64,000 bases of DNA, taken from NCBI GenBank assembly GCA_019828595.1, contig JAHQRK010000004.1, positions 2,046,001 through 2,110,000 on the forward strand. Reading direction: 5' to 3'. Origin of the DNA: Aphanomyces cochlioides (lineage: Eukaryota > Oomycota > Saprolegniomycetes > Saprolegniales > Verrucalvaceae). Shown here piece after piece: positions 33,079 to 44,691 of the stretch (position 1 is the first letter of the stretch; each line of letters starts with the position of its first letter). A program made the translations under genes and the position numbers. The notes beneath the pieces were generated by a model. The model saw only the letters and a list, made by a program, of their open reading frames with translations. It did no database searches and had not been told where the DNA came from.

Positions 33079-35065
33079 CTACTTCTCGTCCAGTATCGAC
33101 TGAGGAATGCGTCGATGACTTTTGTATTTTTTGTGGGCGAAACGAGTGAGGTTGTAGTCGCAGCCGTGGTGATAGGCTTCAATGAAATGAGCGCAACGAC
33201 GAAAGAATTTCCTGATTGAAGGCAGCGAGACCGTTGCGAGGCTTCTAGGAACGCATGCAATAAGACGATTCCACGAGTAGTCACAATGTGATCGTGCGTA
33301 GCGCTTGGCACTTCCCCAGAATGGCTCAATCGGGTTCAATTCGCAATGGTACTTAGGGTAGAAGAGACACACATGCCCTTGTGCTTCAATTGTCTGTTCC
33401 ACTATTGACTTTTGGCTTCTAAAGTCGTCGTGTGACGCCAGGCAATGACGAGCACAACAAGTGACAATGCCGTTCACAGCAGCCACGTCGACCACGGACT
33501 TGCAATCAAGGCGCATGCTATCGGTGTCTATGTCACGTTCTATCAGGATTGCCTTAATTCCTTTCGCACGACCACGCAGTGTGACATCAGGATGGTCCAC
33601 TGGATAAACCATAGCTTGTTTTGTTCGCCCCTCTCCATACCAACCATCTCGTAGATGGAGCTGCTTTCCTCCAGGACCCAAATTCATCGACATCACACGC
33701 AAAGCGTCCACGGCGTATGCACTGTGGTTGGTCGATTGGTCAAACACAAATAGAGCTCTGGCACTGGGATGCAAGGCATTGAAAGCAGGCAACGCCTTCG
33801 TTCTCAATTGGGCAATAACATGGTCACTTGTCCAGTAGCCCTCTTGAGTCTTTCCAATATGCAACACCTCGGTGACATATTCAACAGAATCACCAAGCGT
33901 TTGGAATAATCGTCCATGGCAAGGGCACAGAAACTCAGACATCATAATAGATCGACCACGACTCTTCTTTGGCAAATCTGGATGTTCTGTGCTGCTCCAA
34001 ACGCGACCACCATCATCATTGGCATAGAAGACGGACTCGTCGTGCGTGACCCAAACAATTTCAGGCTTCGTCAGGTCTAGTCTCTCGTCGATACCATCCA
34101 TGTCATCGCCCGAGTAGGACTTCATTTGATCGACAAATCCAAGCTATGCTGTACAAAACGCATTTCTTTCGGCCAACACATCCTCGCGTTCATGGCCGTC
34201 TATATTGACATTCTTCTTCCATGAACCATACTTATAACCAACGTGGTGCATCCATCTTCGAGCTGTGTTCTCCGATACTTTCGCATTCACTGCTCCCGTC
34301 ACAAGTGGCAAGATAGATTCTTCCAAGTGCTTCTTAAATAAGAGGGGGGGTTCGTTTGCTTGGCAAAGCTAGACGCAACCATTTGCCACATTTTGCCACG
34401 AAGTCCTCATCGTTGATGAGGGAACGAGTCTTTTGATGCTTCCCTCGTGCAGACTCAGGTACATGGCCAGTTTCAATGAAGACTCTACCCCAGTTTTGGA
34501 TCGTTCTTGACTCGATTGAAAGACTTTGAGGCAGACCATTCGAAGCAGTCTCGGCTGCTGCCTTTTGCGACTTTCCCGAGGATCGTTGTTCAAAGAACTT
34601 CAGAAGCACAAGCAGCTTAATGGACATGGTGGTATTCTGCTTGGCGCTTGGCAGCATGGTTTCAATATGTGTGATTGCAGAATCGTTGTTTAGACGTGTG
34701 TTTGGTTTTTTTTTCGCGTCGTTCAGATTCCAAAGAGCTGTTAGAGGGAGCATTGGACATGCCTTTAGAGCACGAGCATTCTCCATATGACGTCGACGTT
34801 TTGTTCGCTCGCTGTCGCCGGTGTAAAACATCCTGTACCCCTTTGAAAAGGCAGCGGCCTTGTCATCACTGAATTTCAATTGAGAGAAATCAAGGGGCGA
34901 CAGAAAAGTTAAGTCAACTTCTTCCTCGTCATCGTCAGTCTCTGATGATATAGATATGGCTTCATGTGCTTGATTCGTTACGTCTTGCTCGTAAGAAACA
35001 AAGCGTCCATCAGATCGACGCTGAAGACGGGATTGAGCTCGTGATCGTCGTGATCTTGGAGCCAT
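33079..35065 (-). pseudogene. DDE transposase of a fungal/oomycete type, decayed
   Basis: Three minus-strand blocks make one protein. The N-terminal part (about 34,334-35,065) has an acidic region and a helical DNA-binding-like part (KLLVLLKFFEQRSSGKSQKA). The middle (34,144-34,326) has SENTARRWMHHVGYKYGSW. The catalytic part (33,079-34,125) has IVWVTHDESVFYANDD, ALFVFDQSTNHSAYAVDALR and YHCELNPIEPFWGSAKRYAR, which supply D, D and E. This matches the THDES..ANDD transposase-like family known from basidiomycete genomes. The frame changes at a run of seven C (34,324-34,330), and an in-frame TAG at 34,144-34,146 separates the middle from the catalytic block. The gene is therefore probably dead. 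Element ends were not firmly located. Confidence 0.72.
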
Positions 35066-35523
35066 GGGTGGTGTCGGGATATTGGAACATCGTCCGGATA
35101 GTGACCATTTCTGTACGGATAATATTTCAATACAAATTTCAAGTACATTTAACAAGCACCCCTATGGCCAAATATCGTCCTTTTCCATACATTTGGTGCC
35201 AAAAGTGACCTCAGGGAAACCCTTATAACTTTTTTCCCTTTTTGAATTGGGCAACTCCAAGCGATAACATCTTCTTGTATGATCATGATCTATCGAGTTG
35301 ATCGTCGTCTTTACTCAACCCGCAAGCATGGGATACGCGCGGATTCCACTCCACCTAGCAAACTTAGGCTAGAAATCGCCGAGCGCTGCTGTCTCTTGCT
35401 TCCTGTGAGGTTCTTGCATTGGGGCTTGTCTTGGATGTGGCAGATTTGGTTGTGTTGCTTCACTTCAACAATCCTCTGCCGTAACAATCCGGATAAAGTA
35501 TTTCGTACGGATAGTAACAAAAA
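35066..35523. promoter_or_regulatory. Promoter region of the FYVE-SYLF gene with CCGGATA sites
   Basis: It contains CGTCCGGATAGTGACC (about 35,090) with TGTACGGATAATAT, and AATCCGGATAAAG with GTACGGATAGTAAC only 10-40 bp before the ATG at 35,524. Each pair combines TCCGGATA with TACGGATA. Short ORFs in 35,280-35,520 are not supported as genes. Confidence 0.4.
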
Positions 35524-37185
35524 ATGGCAAACTTCTGTCGAGAATGCGGCGCGGCGCTCCTCGGGCGTCGGTTTTGCTCTCAATGCGGCAAGGAAACGGC
35601 CGCTTCTGCGTCCTCCATACCAGCAGCGACGTCTTTTGGTGACCCCAATCCACTATCGACGCTGAAACGAGCAGGATCGGTGGAAATTCCGCCAGTTGCC
35701 GTCGGAGATGAAGCGACAACGATCTACAAACGTGTCGTCGCGACAGTTCGCGGCACGCACCATGGAGAACAAGCTGACAACGCAGTGAAAGATTTTAAGA
35801 AGGACTGCAAGCAATACGGCGCAGGGGCAATTTCAGCCGAGGCGTTTGAAGCCAATCTGCGTGTATACCTTGGCGAATACATGATAGATGCGACGATGCC
35901 ACAATTGGTGCGTTTAATTCCCGACGATGACAAACGCGCAGAGCTTGTAATGGTTTACCACAGACAGAGCAAGAACAAGACAAAATCCCGTCCAGCCAGT
36001 GCCTCTAGTGCCGTTCAAAGATCCACAATTCTGCCGCCTTCATCTCAATTAACAGTCGCAACACCTGTGGAACCTCCGCGAAGCGAAGGTCAAGCTCGCC
36101 CCCCGGCGAAATGGTCAGCTCCGAGTCTGTACACAAATCAACCCGTTTGTGATATCTGCTCGACGCCATTTGATATGATGAATCGACGACATCACTGCCG
36201 CAAGTGTGGGAAATCAGCCTGTCAGTCCTGTTCACCCGCCCATATGCTCATTCCCCCAGGCCACCAGCATGCCCAGGCGAAAGGCTACGATCCTGCTGTT
36301 CCCCAACGAGTGTGTACGCTGTGTGCTCCAGTGCTACAGCCGCTACAAGCTCGTCTCGAAGCTGCCTTTGCCAATTGCCACAAGGAACAACCAGCTGCAC
36401 CGACGAAGGGATGGTTCAAGTCGATTCCAGTCAAGCAAACGATCGAAGATGAGTGCGAGATGGCGCAAAAGATGCTTCGCCAGTTCTTCCTCACGTCCCA
36501 AGTTGACAAGAAGATCCCGATTGCATTCCTCGAGCGTGCTCATGGCTTGGCCTTCCTCACTGTCGTCAAAGCTGGGCTTCTTGTCACTGCCAAGATGGGC
36601 TCTGGCATTGTCTTGACCAAACTCCCAGACAAGACGTGGTCTGCTCCGTCTGCGATTGGCACTGCTGGACTTGGCGGTGGCTTTGAAGGTGGCGGTGAAC
36701 TTGTGCAAATTCTGCTGGTTCTGGGGTCGGCAAAGGCAGTCTCGGTGTTCTACCAGACGCAACTGACGCTCGGAGCTGGTCTTGACGTGACTGTGGGTCC
36801 GTACGGCCGCTCTGCCACTGCCCAAGCGGCCATTTCGAGCACCGGAGGCGGTCTCGGCGTGAACTACAGCTATTCCCACAGTCGTGGCCTCTTTGCTGGT
36901 ATTTCACTGCATGGCGCTGTCATCAACTGCCGTTCTGATGCCAACCGCGCATTTTATGGCCGCCATGTAACACCGATGGAAATTCTCACAGGCGCTGTCG
37001 CGCCGCCACGAGCTGCCCAAGGTCTCTACGACGCGATTGAAGAAGCTGTTCAAAGCTGCGCTAGCTTCCGCGACGACCAGCGCACACGGCAGCAGCGAGT
37101 TTGTACTCAAGCTGGCTGTCCTTGCGAGAAGTTCCGCGCCAAGACTCTGTCGGCCAAGTGCGCCAACTGCGGTCATTCCCATTAG
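35524..37185 (+). CDS. FYVE and SYLF domain protein (Ysc84-like)
   Basis: 553 residues, no introns. The N-terminus is a small zinc ribbon (FCRECG..FCSQCG, residues 4-22). A helical region around residues 60-150 resembles the VPS9/coiled segment of oomycete FYVE proteins but was not firmly assigned. A canonical FYVE finger spans about residues 207-275: CDICSTPF, RRHHCRKCGKSACQSCSPAH and RVCTLCAP, with the R-R-H-H-C-R basic core that binds PI3P. The SYLF/Ysc84 lipid-binding domain follows (about 330-505): FLERAHGLAFLTVVKAGLL, KMGSGIVLTKL, GTAGLGGGFEGGGE and FYGRHVTPMEILTG. This domain binds phosphoinositides and actin in yeast Ysc84 and human SH3YL1. A cysteine-rich tail (CTQAGCPCEKF..CANCGHSH) ends the protein. 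Endosomal location and an actin link are inferred from both domains. Confidence 0.9.
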   Translation: MANFCRECGAALLGRRFCSQCGKETAASASSIPAATSFGDPNPLSTLKRAGSVEIPPVAVGDEATTIYKRVVATVRGTHHGEQADNAVKDFKKDCKQYGAGAISAEAFEANLRVYLGEYMIDATMPQLVRLIPDDDKRAELVMVYHRQSKNKTKSRPASASSAVQRSTILPPSSQLTVATPVEPPRSEGQARPPAKWSAPSLYTNQPVCDICSTPFDMMNRRHHCRKCGKSACQSCSPAHMLIPPGHQHAQAKGYDPAVPQRVCTLCAPVLQPLQARLEAAFANCHKEQPAAPTKGWFKSIPVKQTIEDECEMAQKMLRQFFLTSQVDKKIPIAFLERAHGLAFLTVVKAGLLVTAKMGSGIVLTKLPDKTWSAPSAIGTAGLGGGFEGGGELVQILLVLGSAKAVSVFYQTQLTLGAGLDVTVGPYGRSATAQAAISSTGGGLGVNYSYSHSRGLFAGISLHGAVINCRSDANRAFYGRHVTPMEILTGAVAPPRAAQGLYDAIEEAVQSCASFRDDQRTRQQRVCTQAGCPCEKFRAKTLSAKCANCGHSH

Positions 37186-37287
37186 ACTTGTCAGGATATC
37201 AAGATAAATGAAGCACACTTTGGTCGGCGAAACGACTGAAACCGATTTGTGAAACTGCTAGTCGGCCAAGGAGGAGGAAAGACCGAC

Positions 37288-40200
37288 ATGGCCACGCTCG
37301 ACACGATCGAATGGCCAGAGCGTCAACCTGTCGACCTCCTGCGAGACTTTCCATGGGTCGTTGGAGACGCTCCTGTCAACGCTCCATCGACGGCGCAAGC
37401 TGAGCGTGACGTCAAGATTACTGCGCTCCAAGAAACTTCACCGTACGCGGAAGTGTTTCCCCAAGCCCATCGCGTCAAGCCAACGCTGACGCCTGCACAG
37501 ATCGCCGAGCGGCGGATGGAGCGCCTTGTCGACAAGATGGAGACAGCTATTGCATCGACAAGCCAGCCCGCAGTTGTCGTTGGCCACGAGCTGCGGATAC
37601 AACATGGCGAGACCGAGCTAGATCTCGCCGCGTGGCAGAGCGAAGCTGCAGCTTGTAGCTCCATCCCCACAGCCACCGAGAAGGCCACGACAAGCTCAAC
37701 ATCTCCAGAGACCGTCGAGATCATTCCAGAAAGGATAAAATCGCGGCAGGCGTTGCCGTCAACGTCCCCAACAGCGTCGAGGATCAAATCGCTGCGGGAG
37801 ATTCGACAAGTCAATAGAGCCGACGATGACAGTGACGGCCTTGATCTTCCACCGCGCGAGTTTCCTCAGGATCCATGGATAGCAGAGCAACTGGACCCCG
37901 TCGAGCTGACGGCCAACCTCGTCCTCGACGTGGAAGCTCCAGACGACAAGGCAGCAGACGCTAGCCAGAGGTAAGAAATCCACGGGGAGCTTGCGCTAGA
38001 CTCGGACTCGGTAGGGGCATGGCCAAGTATTCCGTCGAGATGCAGGGCCGCATTCTCTCCACGATGTACGCTACGACAGGTCTCGACATGTGGACAGACC
38101 CCGTGGCGTCCCAACTGGCGGCGCCGCTCAACTGTGACGCGATCTTTGGCGCTGGGACGCCTGGCGATGCGCCTCCATTCGATACGGGGGCGATCCGACT
38201 GCCGGACGCCACTGCACTCGAAGCGACTTGGATCGAACAGGAAGCCAAGCAAGCTTTTGACAACGCGGCAGCGCATGAGCATGCAGGACGACCAGCTCAA
38301 GCCATCGACGCGCTTGGAGATGGCATTCACGCCATGCTGGGGGCGACGCCAGCGCCGTGGGGCTTCCATTACGACTTGAGCGCCCACAAGAAAGCGTCAA
38401 CCATCCAGGTAGAGCCAACGCCAACCATGCCTTTGGTGAACTCTTGGCGGTAGAGATCGTACCACCGACGCTATCGCTTGAGATCTACCGCCGCCGTGCA
38501 AGTTGCTCGCGTCTGGCGGGGCTTTCGCACTCGTCGGCGTCTTGTCGAGGCACGATGCCGAGCCGACCAAAGCGCGGCGCGTCTTCAGCGGTGGTGGCAT
38601 CGTTGCAATCGCCACCGTGAAGCCATGCGTCTCCGTCTCCAAGTAATTCCTCCGCCGCTCTTTGAGCATGATGCTGACGCTTTATCTAGACGGCCATGCG
38701 GGCCAAACTTGCTCGGCTTCATGTCAATGCGCTGCGGCAACGCCGTCTCCTCATGCGGAACCTCCGACTGCTTGTGAAAGCGTGGCGTGTCCAGCATAAT
38801 TCGCTCCAAGCGCTCCGTCGAAAGCACGGGTATGCCCACTTTTGCCAGCTCACAAAAGAGCGCTGGCTCAGCGGCGTCATGGCGCGCTACCGTGTTCGCA
38901 AACTCAAACGCGCGCTGCAGGCCGAGGAAGCGGCGAGATACGCGGCGGAGTGCGCCTTTGTCGACTTGCATCTCGAGCCAAAGCTGCGGGATTTTCAAAG
39001 ACTGCTCAAGTCCACGAGGGGCGGCGCGATGCGCTTGTCGAGGCTAGCGCTACGTCTCAAAGCAGAAGCCGTCGCTCGGGACGAAGCGCGGCGCCACTGG
39101 TCGGTCGCAGATCGCCGCCGGGCGCAAATCCACGACGTCTTTGACACTTATGACGTCGACAAATCGGGCACGATCGACGGCAACGAGCTGCGGCATCTTT
39201 TCGACGAGCTCGGGATCGCCATCGACGCTTGCGGACTTGCAGAAGCGCTGAAAGCGATGGACGCCGACGGCAGTGGCTCGATCGAGTTTGACGAATTTTA
39301 TGCATGGCTCCATGCGCCGCCGCCGCCGAGTTCCAAGTCGCGGCACCTTAAGGAACGCTCTGCGCTCGTCTTCCTCAAGATGAAGCTCAATGTGAAGCAG
39401 TTTGTGAACCGATTCACGGACGATTCGTTTGCGCAGCACGCGGCGAGGCTGCTCGTCTTTGAAGAGTCTCAAACGACTCAGGACGCGCTGCGGAAATCGT
39501 TCCGCGTGACGCGACCGCCGCGCTTTGCCTGTCGCTTCTGTGGCGCACCATTCGCCTTGTATAAACCTTTTTGGCGCCATGAGACGGCAGAATGCGGCAA
39601 GAATCTCTGTCGTCGCGGCGCGTCCCCTGAAGAAGACGAAGTGCTGCGCATTACCCACGAGCAACGCGCCGTCCAAGCCGCGCTCGAGGATGTCACCGAT
39701 GCTGTCCATGCGTACGTCGCCACGCGGCCAGGCCGACGGGCGCTGCAGCGAGAAATTCACCGCGTCCAGCGCTTGCACAAACAAACAGCCAACGCCACAT
39801 ACGTCTCGGAGCGCATGAAGCTCCGCGATCTCTTCCTCACGTACGACTTGGACGACTCCAACACGCTGGACGAAGCGGAATTCAGCCAAATCTCGCGGGA
39901 TTTAGGCCAGCCGATGCCGGCCGCCGCGCTCTCCAAGGCGTTCCGCGCGCTCGACGTCGATGGCTCTGGAAAGCTCTCCTTTGATGAGTTTGCCTTGTGG
40001 GCCATGGAGCAAACGGCGAAAGTGCGCAAGTCCTGGACGAAGCGTCTCTGGGCTTTGCTTGTCTGGTGGCAGCAACGGCGCCGACAACGCCGCGCGGAAG
40101 CATTGCGGTATTTAATCGCGAGGGAGAAAATCTTTGCCGAGGCCCGCGCACGCCGCGCTTTCCGCGAAACGTTTCCGCCGCCATTTGCATGTCCAGGCTG

Positions 40201-41819
40201 TCAAGCTGGTACGTCCATCCTAGTGCCTTTGATGACATGGTCGCTTTGTAGCGTTTTGCCGCGAGGAAGCGGCCGCCACGCATGCCAAATGTACGAAAGA
40301 GGTCCGTTGAAGTATTGACCTGACGGTTCTTGTAGTCGCCGACGCGATCCATGCGCGGCAAAAGGACAAAGTGGCGGGTCTTTACACTCGCATTGGCATG
40401 ACGGAGAGCTCGACGAGCGTCTTGGAAGCAGCAGCGCGAGCTGTACAAGACATGAAGCAAATGCTGGCCGTCCAACGCTACCTCCAGACTCGTCGGGGGC
40501 GTTATGCTCTCGAGACGGAGGTTGCAGTGTTGAAGGCGCTGCGGGAGAAAGCCAAAGTCGATCCCAAGCTGTATGTCCAAGGCATCGTCCGTGCGTTTGC
40601 GGCGGAGAAGACGGTCTTGCTGCGCGATGTGCGGCACATTTGTCGCCTGTTGAAGCGATCGACGGCGTCCGCGACGACAACTTCAGCGATACGAACGTTG
40701 GATCCATCCGGGAGTGGCCTCGTCGTTGAATCGACGCTTGTTGCATGGCTCCAAGATGCGACAAAAGCGCGGCCAGCGTCGCGGTGGAGAGCTCAATCGC
40801 CATTTTGGCCCCACGCCAAGGCCAAATGTATCGTCGCGGCCAAGTACAGGCGGTATTTAGACGCTGGCGGGATTGAAACCACCGACGACGCGGCGACGGC
40901 GCTGTCGTTAAGTGAAGATGCCCGCGGAAGCGCCGCTGTGGAGAGCGACATGGACTGGTTGTTTCAAGAGTATTGCCAAACTTCTGCAGGACGAGAAGCT
41001 CTCCGCGGTGAAATCCACCGCCTGGACAATCTCCAAGCCAAGACGACAGTCCAAGCCCGCGCTTCCTTCATCTTTGAGCAGCTCGTCAACGCCACAGGCA
41101 AAGCCGACGGTGGAGAACGACGCCTGGAAGTGGAAGACATCGCGTTTGCATTGCGCCAAGTTTCCTTTCCATTCGACTCTCGACTGTGGCTTGAGCTTGA
41201 TCCAACCGCGACGGGCAGCGTCGCCTTGGAATCCTTCCAGGAATGGTACGTCGCAGTGCGGAAGCAGCTCTTTGAGACGCAAATCCCTCGACGAAACACT
41301 CGGCGCTTGGCTCGCGCGCTCTTGGCCGTCCGTTTTCAAGCCAACGCCGCTGCAAGGACAAACGCTGCCGCCGACAGTGCGCATCTCCTGGTCACGTCCA
41401 AGTCGGAAGAATTTGGGAACAGCTCGCTCGGACTGCCCGAAGTCAAGATGGAAGTGCGGCGGATCCAAAGTCTCTACGATCGCATGACGCACCGGTCGTC
41501 GGCGCATCTCGTCGCGATGGCGTTTGACGCTTTCGGCATGCATGGCGTCGTCGACAACGTTGACATTGGCGCGGTGTTGTATTTTGCCAATTGTCCATGC
41601 GACTCCGCGTCGATCGGCGCCATCCGCCGCGATCCAACGGCGCAAATCGTCCACGAAGATGCCGTCTTGACATGGCTCCAGCAACAAACGCATGGACTCC
41701 ATCGGTTCCAGCGCGCCACGACGTCCTTCTGGCGGCGTTTCCACCGCACGGATCGCATCGAGCGGCTCGCTAAAGCCATCGTCGGCGCCAGACAACGCCG
41801 TCGACTCTACCAAACGTAA
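37288..41819 (+). CDS. Large EF-hand/IQ protein with repeated zinc-finger modules
   Basis: Six exons (37,288-37,970; 38,015-38,408; 38,454-38,642; 38,690-40,208; 40,252-40,290; 40,336-41,819) join in phase to 1,435 residues. After a low-complexity N-terminus comes a region with IQ-type helices (AVQVARVWRGFRTRRRLVE and HKEAW-like basic helices). Two canonical EF-hand pairs follow: YDVDKSGTIDGNELRHLF with MDADGSGSIEFDEF, and YDLDDSNTLDEAEFSQI with LDVDGSGKLSFDEF. Each pair is followed by a C-x2-C-(x)-H-x4/5-C zinc motif (CRFCGAPFALYKPFWRHETAEC and CPGCQAAFCREEAAATHAKF). Three further modules start with similar headers (GRYALETEV, GREALRGEIHRL, PEVKMEVRRI) but have lost most calcium ligands. A calcium-responsive scaffold is likely; the family is otherwise unrecognised. 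Confidence 0.78.
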
Positions 41820-42045
41820 TGGCGAGCTTCCATCAAGTCGGACCAGAGTTTTCAAAGAACTTGAAAATCTCGTCGGGAAAGCCGTTGGAACGTTGCAGAG
41901 ATGAGATTCCGCGGCTGTTCTTGCAGCTCCTACAGCTCTTGCAGCTCCTTGTGATGCTCGTACTGCCATTGCTGTTGATTCTGCTGCTGCTTGGACGCTG
42001 CCTCGTCTGGCAGTTCCGAAGCTGCATCGTTCGCATTGAGCTACA

Positions 42046-42693
42046 ATGGAGCTGAGCGTTCCAGGAGCGTCTCCAAGCCGTGCGGACGGCAATGCGCCGC
42101 CGATTCTACTCGAAGGGATGCTGTTCAAGCGCGGCCAAGGCGGCTTGTTCCACCGCGCGAATTGGAAACTCCGCTACGTCGTGCTCACCGCGACGTCGCT
42201 GCGGTATTATGACCTCGGGGTTCGCAAAGGCGAGCTCGACTTGACGCAGACGTCCGCGCAGTCCATCCTAATCTTCCCGACTGGCATGGCGCCGTCGCCG
42301 ATGCAGTGGCAATTTGGCGTCAAGACGCCCAAGCGGGCGATGCTCTTTTGCGCGTCGACGGAAGCTGAAATGAACCGCTGGATCCGACAACTCCATGCCG
42401 CCGCCGCGCTTCGTCGTGGCGACACCAAGGCGCTCGATAAAGTCGACGCTGTGTATTCAAGACAAGCGGCAGCCGGCATGGCCGTCCTGACGAGCCCGAG
42501 AGACAAGAAACGAAGTCCACGACGGTCCAACCAAGCGTCGGACGTGCCGAGCGCGTCCTTCTCCATGAGCCACGCGATCATTCTCCAAGCGCATCGGCGG
42601 CGGACGAGCGAACTCGATGATCTGGCCGATCGTCTCTGCAGCAACAACTTTGTCGCCAAGCTGGACGCCGAGCTCCATGACTTCAGCTTCTAG
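42046..42693 (+). CDS. Pleckstrin-homology domain protein
   Basis: 215 residues, no introns, ATG 42,046. A PH domain fills about residues 20-120: LLEGMLFKRGQGGLFHRAN, WKLRYVVLTATSLRYYDLG, WQFGVKTPKRAMLFCASTEA and the closing helix EMNRWIRQLHAAAAL with its invariant tryptophan. PH domains bind phosphoinositides or proteins at membranes. The C-terminal 90 residues are basic and serine-rich with no second domain. It starts about 230 bp after the EF-hand gene on the same strand. Confidence 0.85.
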   Translation: MELSVPGASPSRADGNAPPILLEGMLFKRGQGGLFHRANWKLRYVVLTATSLRYYDLGVRKGELDLTQTSAQSILIFPTGMAPSPMQWQFGVKTPKRAMLFCASTEAEMNRWIRQLHAAAALRRGDTKALDKVDAVYSRQAAAGMAVLTSPRDKKRSPRRSNQASDVPSASFSMSHAIILQAHRRRTSELDDLADRLCSNNFVAKLDAELHDFSF

Positions 42694-42849
42694 GAGGACG
42701 GAGGGCAATTGAAACGTGTGAAATCGGATGGATGACGTGGCACGTCAACATTTCAAACTATTAATTTATACAGTCCATACATTTTGGTTGATATTTTGTA
42801 TGAATTAAATTTCAGAGGTTTTTATCTTCCCCCTTGAAATCTAAACTTG

Positions 42850-44686
42850 ATGGCGAACCTCTGGCAGAGCTTGCTGCGCGAAAGCTCGGTGCGGTCGCCG
42901 ATTCCGTCGACGGAGATCCTCTTGCTAGGCGGCACGGAGGTTGGAAAGTCCTCGATCTTGCAGCGTTGGCAAGGTGCGAAGCCATCGTCGATCGAACGAC
43001 AAATCGCAGTCCTTCCGTCTGATTTTATGAGTTTTTACGTCCCGACCGAAGACGATCCGCTCTGTCAGTTCAACGTGTGGTCGTTTAATACGGACGGTCT
43101 AGCGTCAGAACTATCGCTTCTTTCGCTCTCGATTGATGCTCAAAAGCTCAAACAGACCGTCGCGCTCGTTGCAGTCGATGCGTCGAAACCATGGACGATC
43201 AAAGCGACATTGGAAAAGGTAAGCGCAGGATTCACATAGACATTCACGCGCGTCCAGTGGTTGTCCACGCTGCACACGGTGCTTCAAGAGAAGAAGGCGA
43301 GTCTGAATGCAGCGCAAGCTGACGAACTCGACGACGCTACGCGAAAACACTGGTTGCATTATGTCGAGCCAGTACGTGAACCACCTCAGTAGAGAGAGAA
43401 TGTCACGGGAATGATCTCTTGTAGGGTCAAAACGCACAGTCCGCTGCGTCTTCAGCGTTCCTCAAAGACGATGATCTACCAGTATGTAATCTTCCATCTC
43501 GTAGCTCACCTCAATTGACTAGAAAACCCTTCCAGGCGGCGTTCTCACGCACAACTTGGGCATTCCTGTCATTGTCGTCGTCTCGAAGACCGACGTAAGC
43601 TACAACTAGCTTCAGGAACGACATAACTCATCGAGAACTTCTCGATGTCTGTGTAGTTGACGCCAGAAGACACGGTCAAAGTCGACTTTGTCCAGTACAC
43701 CGTGCGGCAAATCTGCCTCCAATGTCCGTCTCGGCTCCTCTTGACGAACGATTGCTCATGGACTTGGTAGATGGCGCGGCGCTCTGCTACACGTCGAGTA
43801 AGACCGGCACAAACTGCGACATCCTCAAGGACTACATCATGTATCGATCGCATCCCCAAGCTTTCAAGTTTACCCAAGCGCCCAAGGTATGCACACCTCT
43901 CTGTCTTTCTCTAAGCTGCCGTCGGTCTGTCGCTGTAGCTCGTCGATCGCAATGCCATTTTTGTTCCATCAGGCTACGACTCGAGCGATTTGATCGAGCA
44001 AAGTCTCGTGGGATCGCAGGTAAGCTCCAACTCGTCCAAGCTTTCTATCGTTGCTTTCACTAGCCTCGCTGGCAAAAGAATGCAGCGTTCGACAAGCTTT
44101 TGTCGGCGCCGCAAGACAAGACAGAAGACTCGGTGCGTCTTTCAATCCTTGTAGCTGTCTTTCTTGACTTTCTTGACGTGCTAGGCGCTCCTTCATCCTG
44201 AGATCCGCGTCGATCCGAATCAAGTCTGGCTACGCAAACTCGAGAAAGCAGCAGGCTCTGGTACGTCTCTGGAGCGCCGTCCACGCCGAGCTGATGGCGG
44301 TGTGTAGGTCTCGCAGATTTGCAAAAGAGCAGCGTGGAAGCAAGTCGACGAGTGGAAGAATTGGCAGCGGCTAGGCGACTCGAAATGGATACGCGTAGCA
44401 AGGTAGAGAGAGTTCTTGAAGACTAGGAGCATCTCTAAACTAGCCATGGCGTAGGAAAAGGTCGACGTGGCCAAGAAGGAAACCAAGGACGTGAATCCAA
44501 AGCACTTGGCCAACTTTTTCAACAATCTGTTGAGTCGACCGGACAAACAGAAGTCTGGCCGTCTTGGCGCCGGCGACAAGGTCTCTCTCTTGACGACGCT
44601 CGAGTGGATTGACGCGCTTTTTTTCGTAGGCGAAATCTGCCAAAGATGTCAAAGAACTCGCAGAGGAAGAGTTGAAGAAGATGTAG
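42850..44686 (+). CDS. DLIC: Cytoplasmic dynein light intermediate chain
   Basis: A subunit that links the dynein heavy chain to cargo adaptors. The ATG at 42,850 gives MANLWQSLL. A Ras-like fold follows with the P-loop LLLGGTEVGKSSIL and the strand QFNVWSF. Many short exons carry PVIVVVSKTD, DFVQYTVRQICLQYGAALC (joined across an intron at 43,722-43,770), YTSSKTGTNCDILKDYIMYR, AIFVPSGYDSSDLI and the late RVDPNQVWLRKLEKAAG. These match animal DYNC1LI in order, including the KTD and NCDLL segments. The C-terminal exons (KHLANFFNNLLSRP, later AEEELKKM) form the adaptor-binding tail. Stop TAG 44,684-44,686 lies five bases from the convergent RRP42 stop. Confidence 0.86.
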
Positions 44687-44691
44687 TTGCA

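Noticed and set aside
32859..35206. Terminal repeats for the decayed THDES-type transposon (GTGCCACTTTTGTTGGCAC against TTTGGTGCCAAAAGTGACC in reverse)
   Set aside because: The match needs two small gaps and no target duplication is visible, so the element borders were not called.
39050..39889. 279-residue minus-strand open frame
   Set aside because: Exact antisense of the EF-hand modules; no recognisable motif.
40908..42128. Long minus-strand open frame opposite the EF-hand gene
   Set aside because: It lies antisense to a spliced gene whose repeats and domains are clear, shows no domain of its own, and is explained by GC-rich codon bias of the sense strand.
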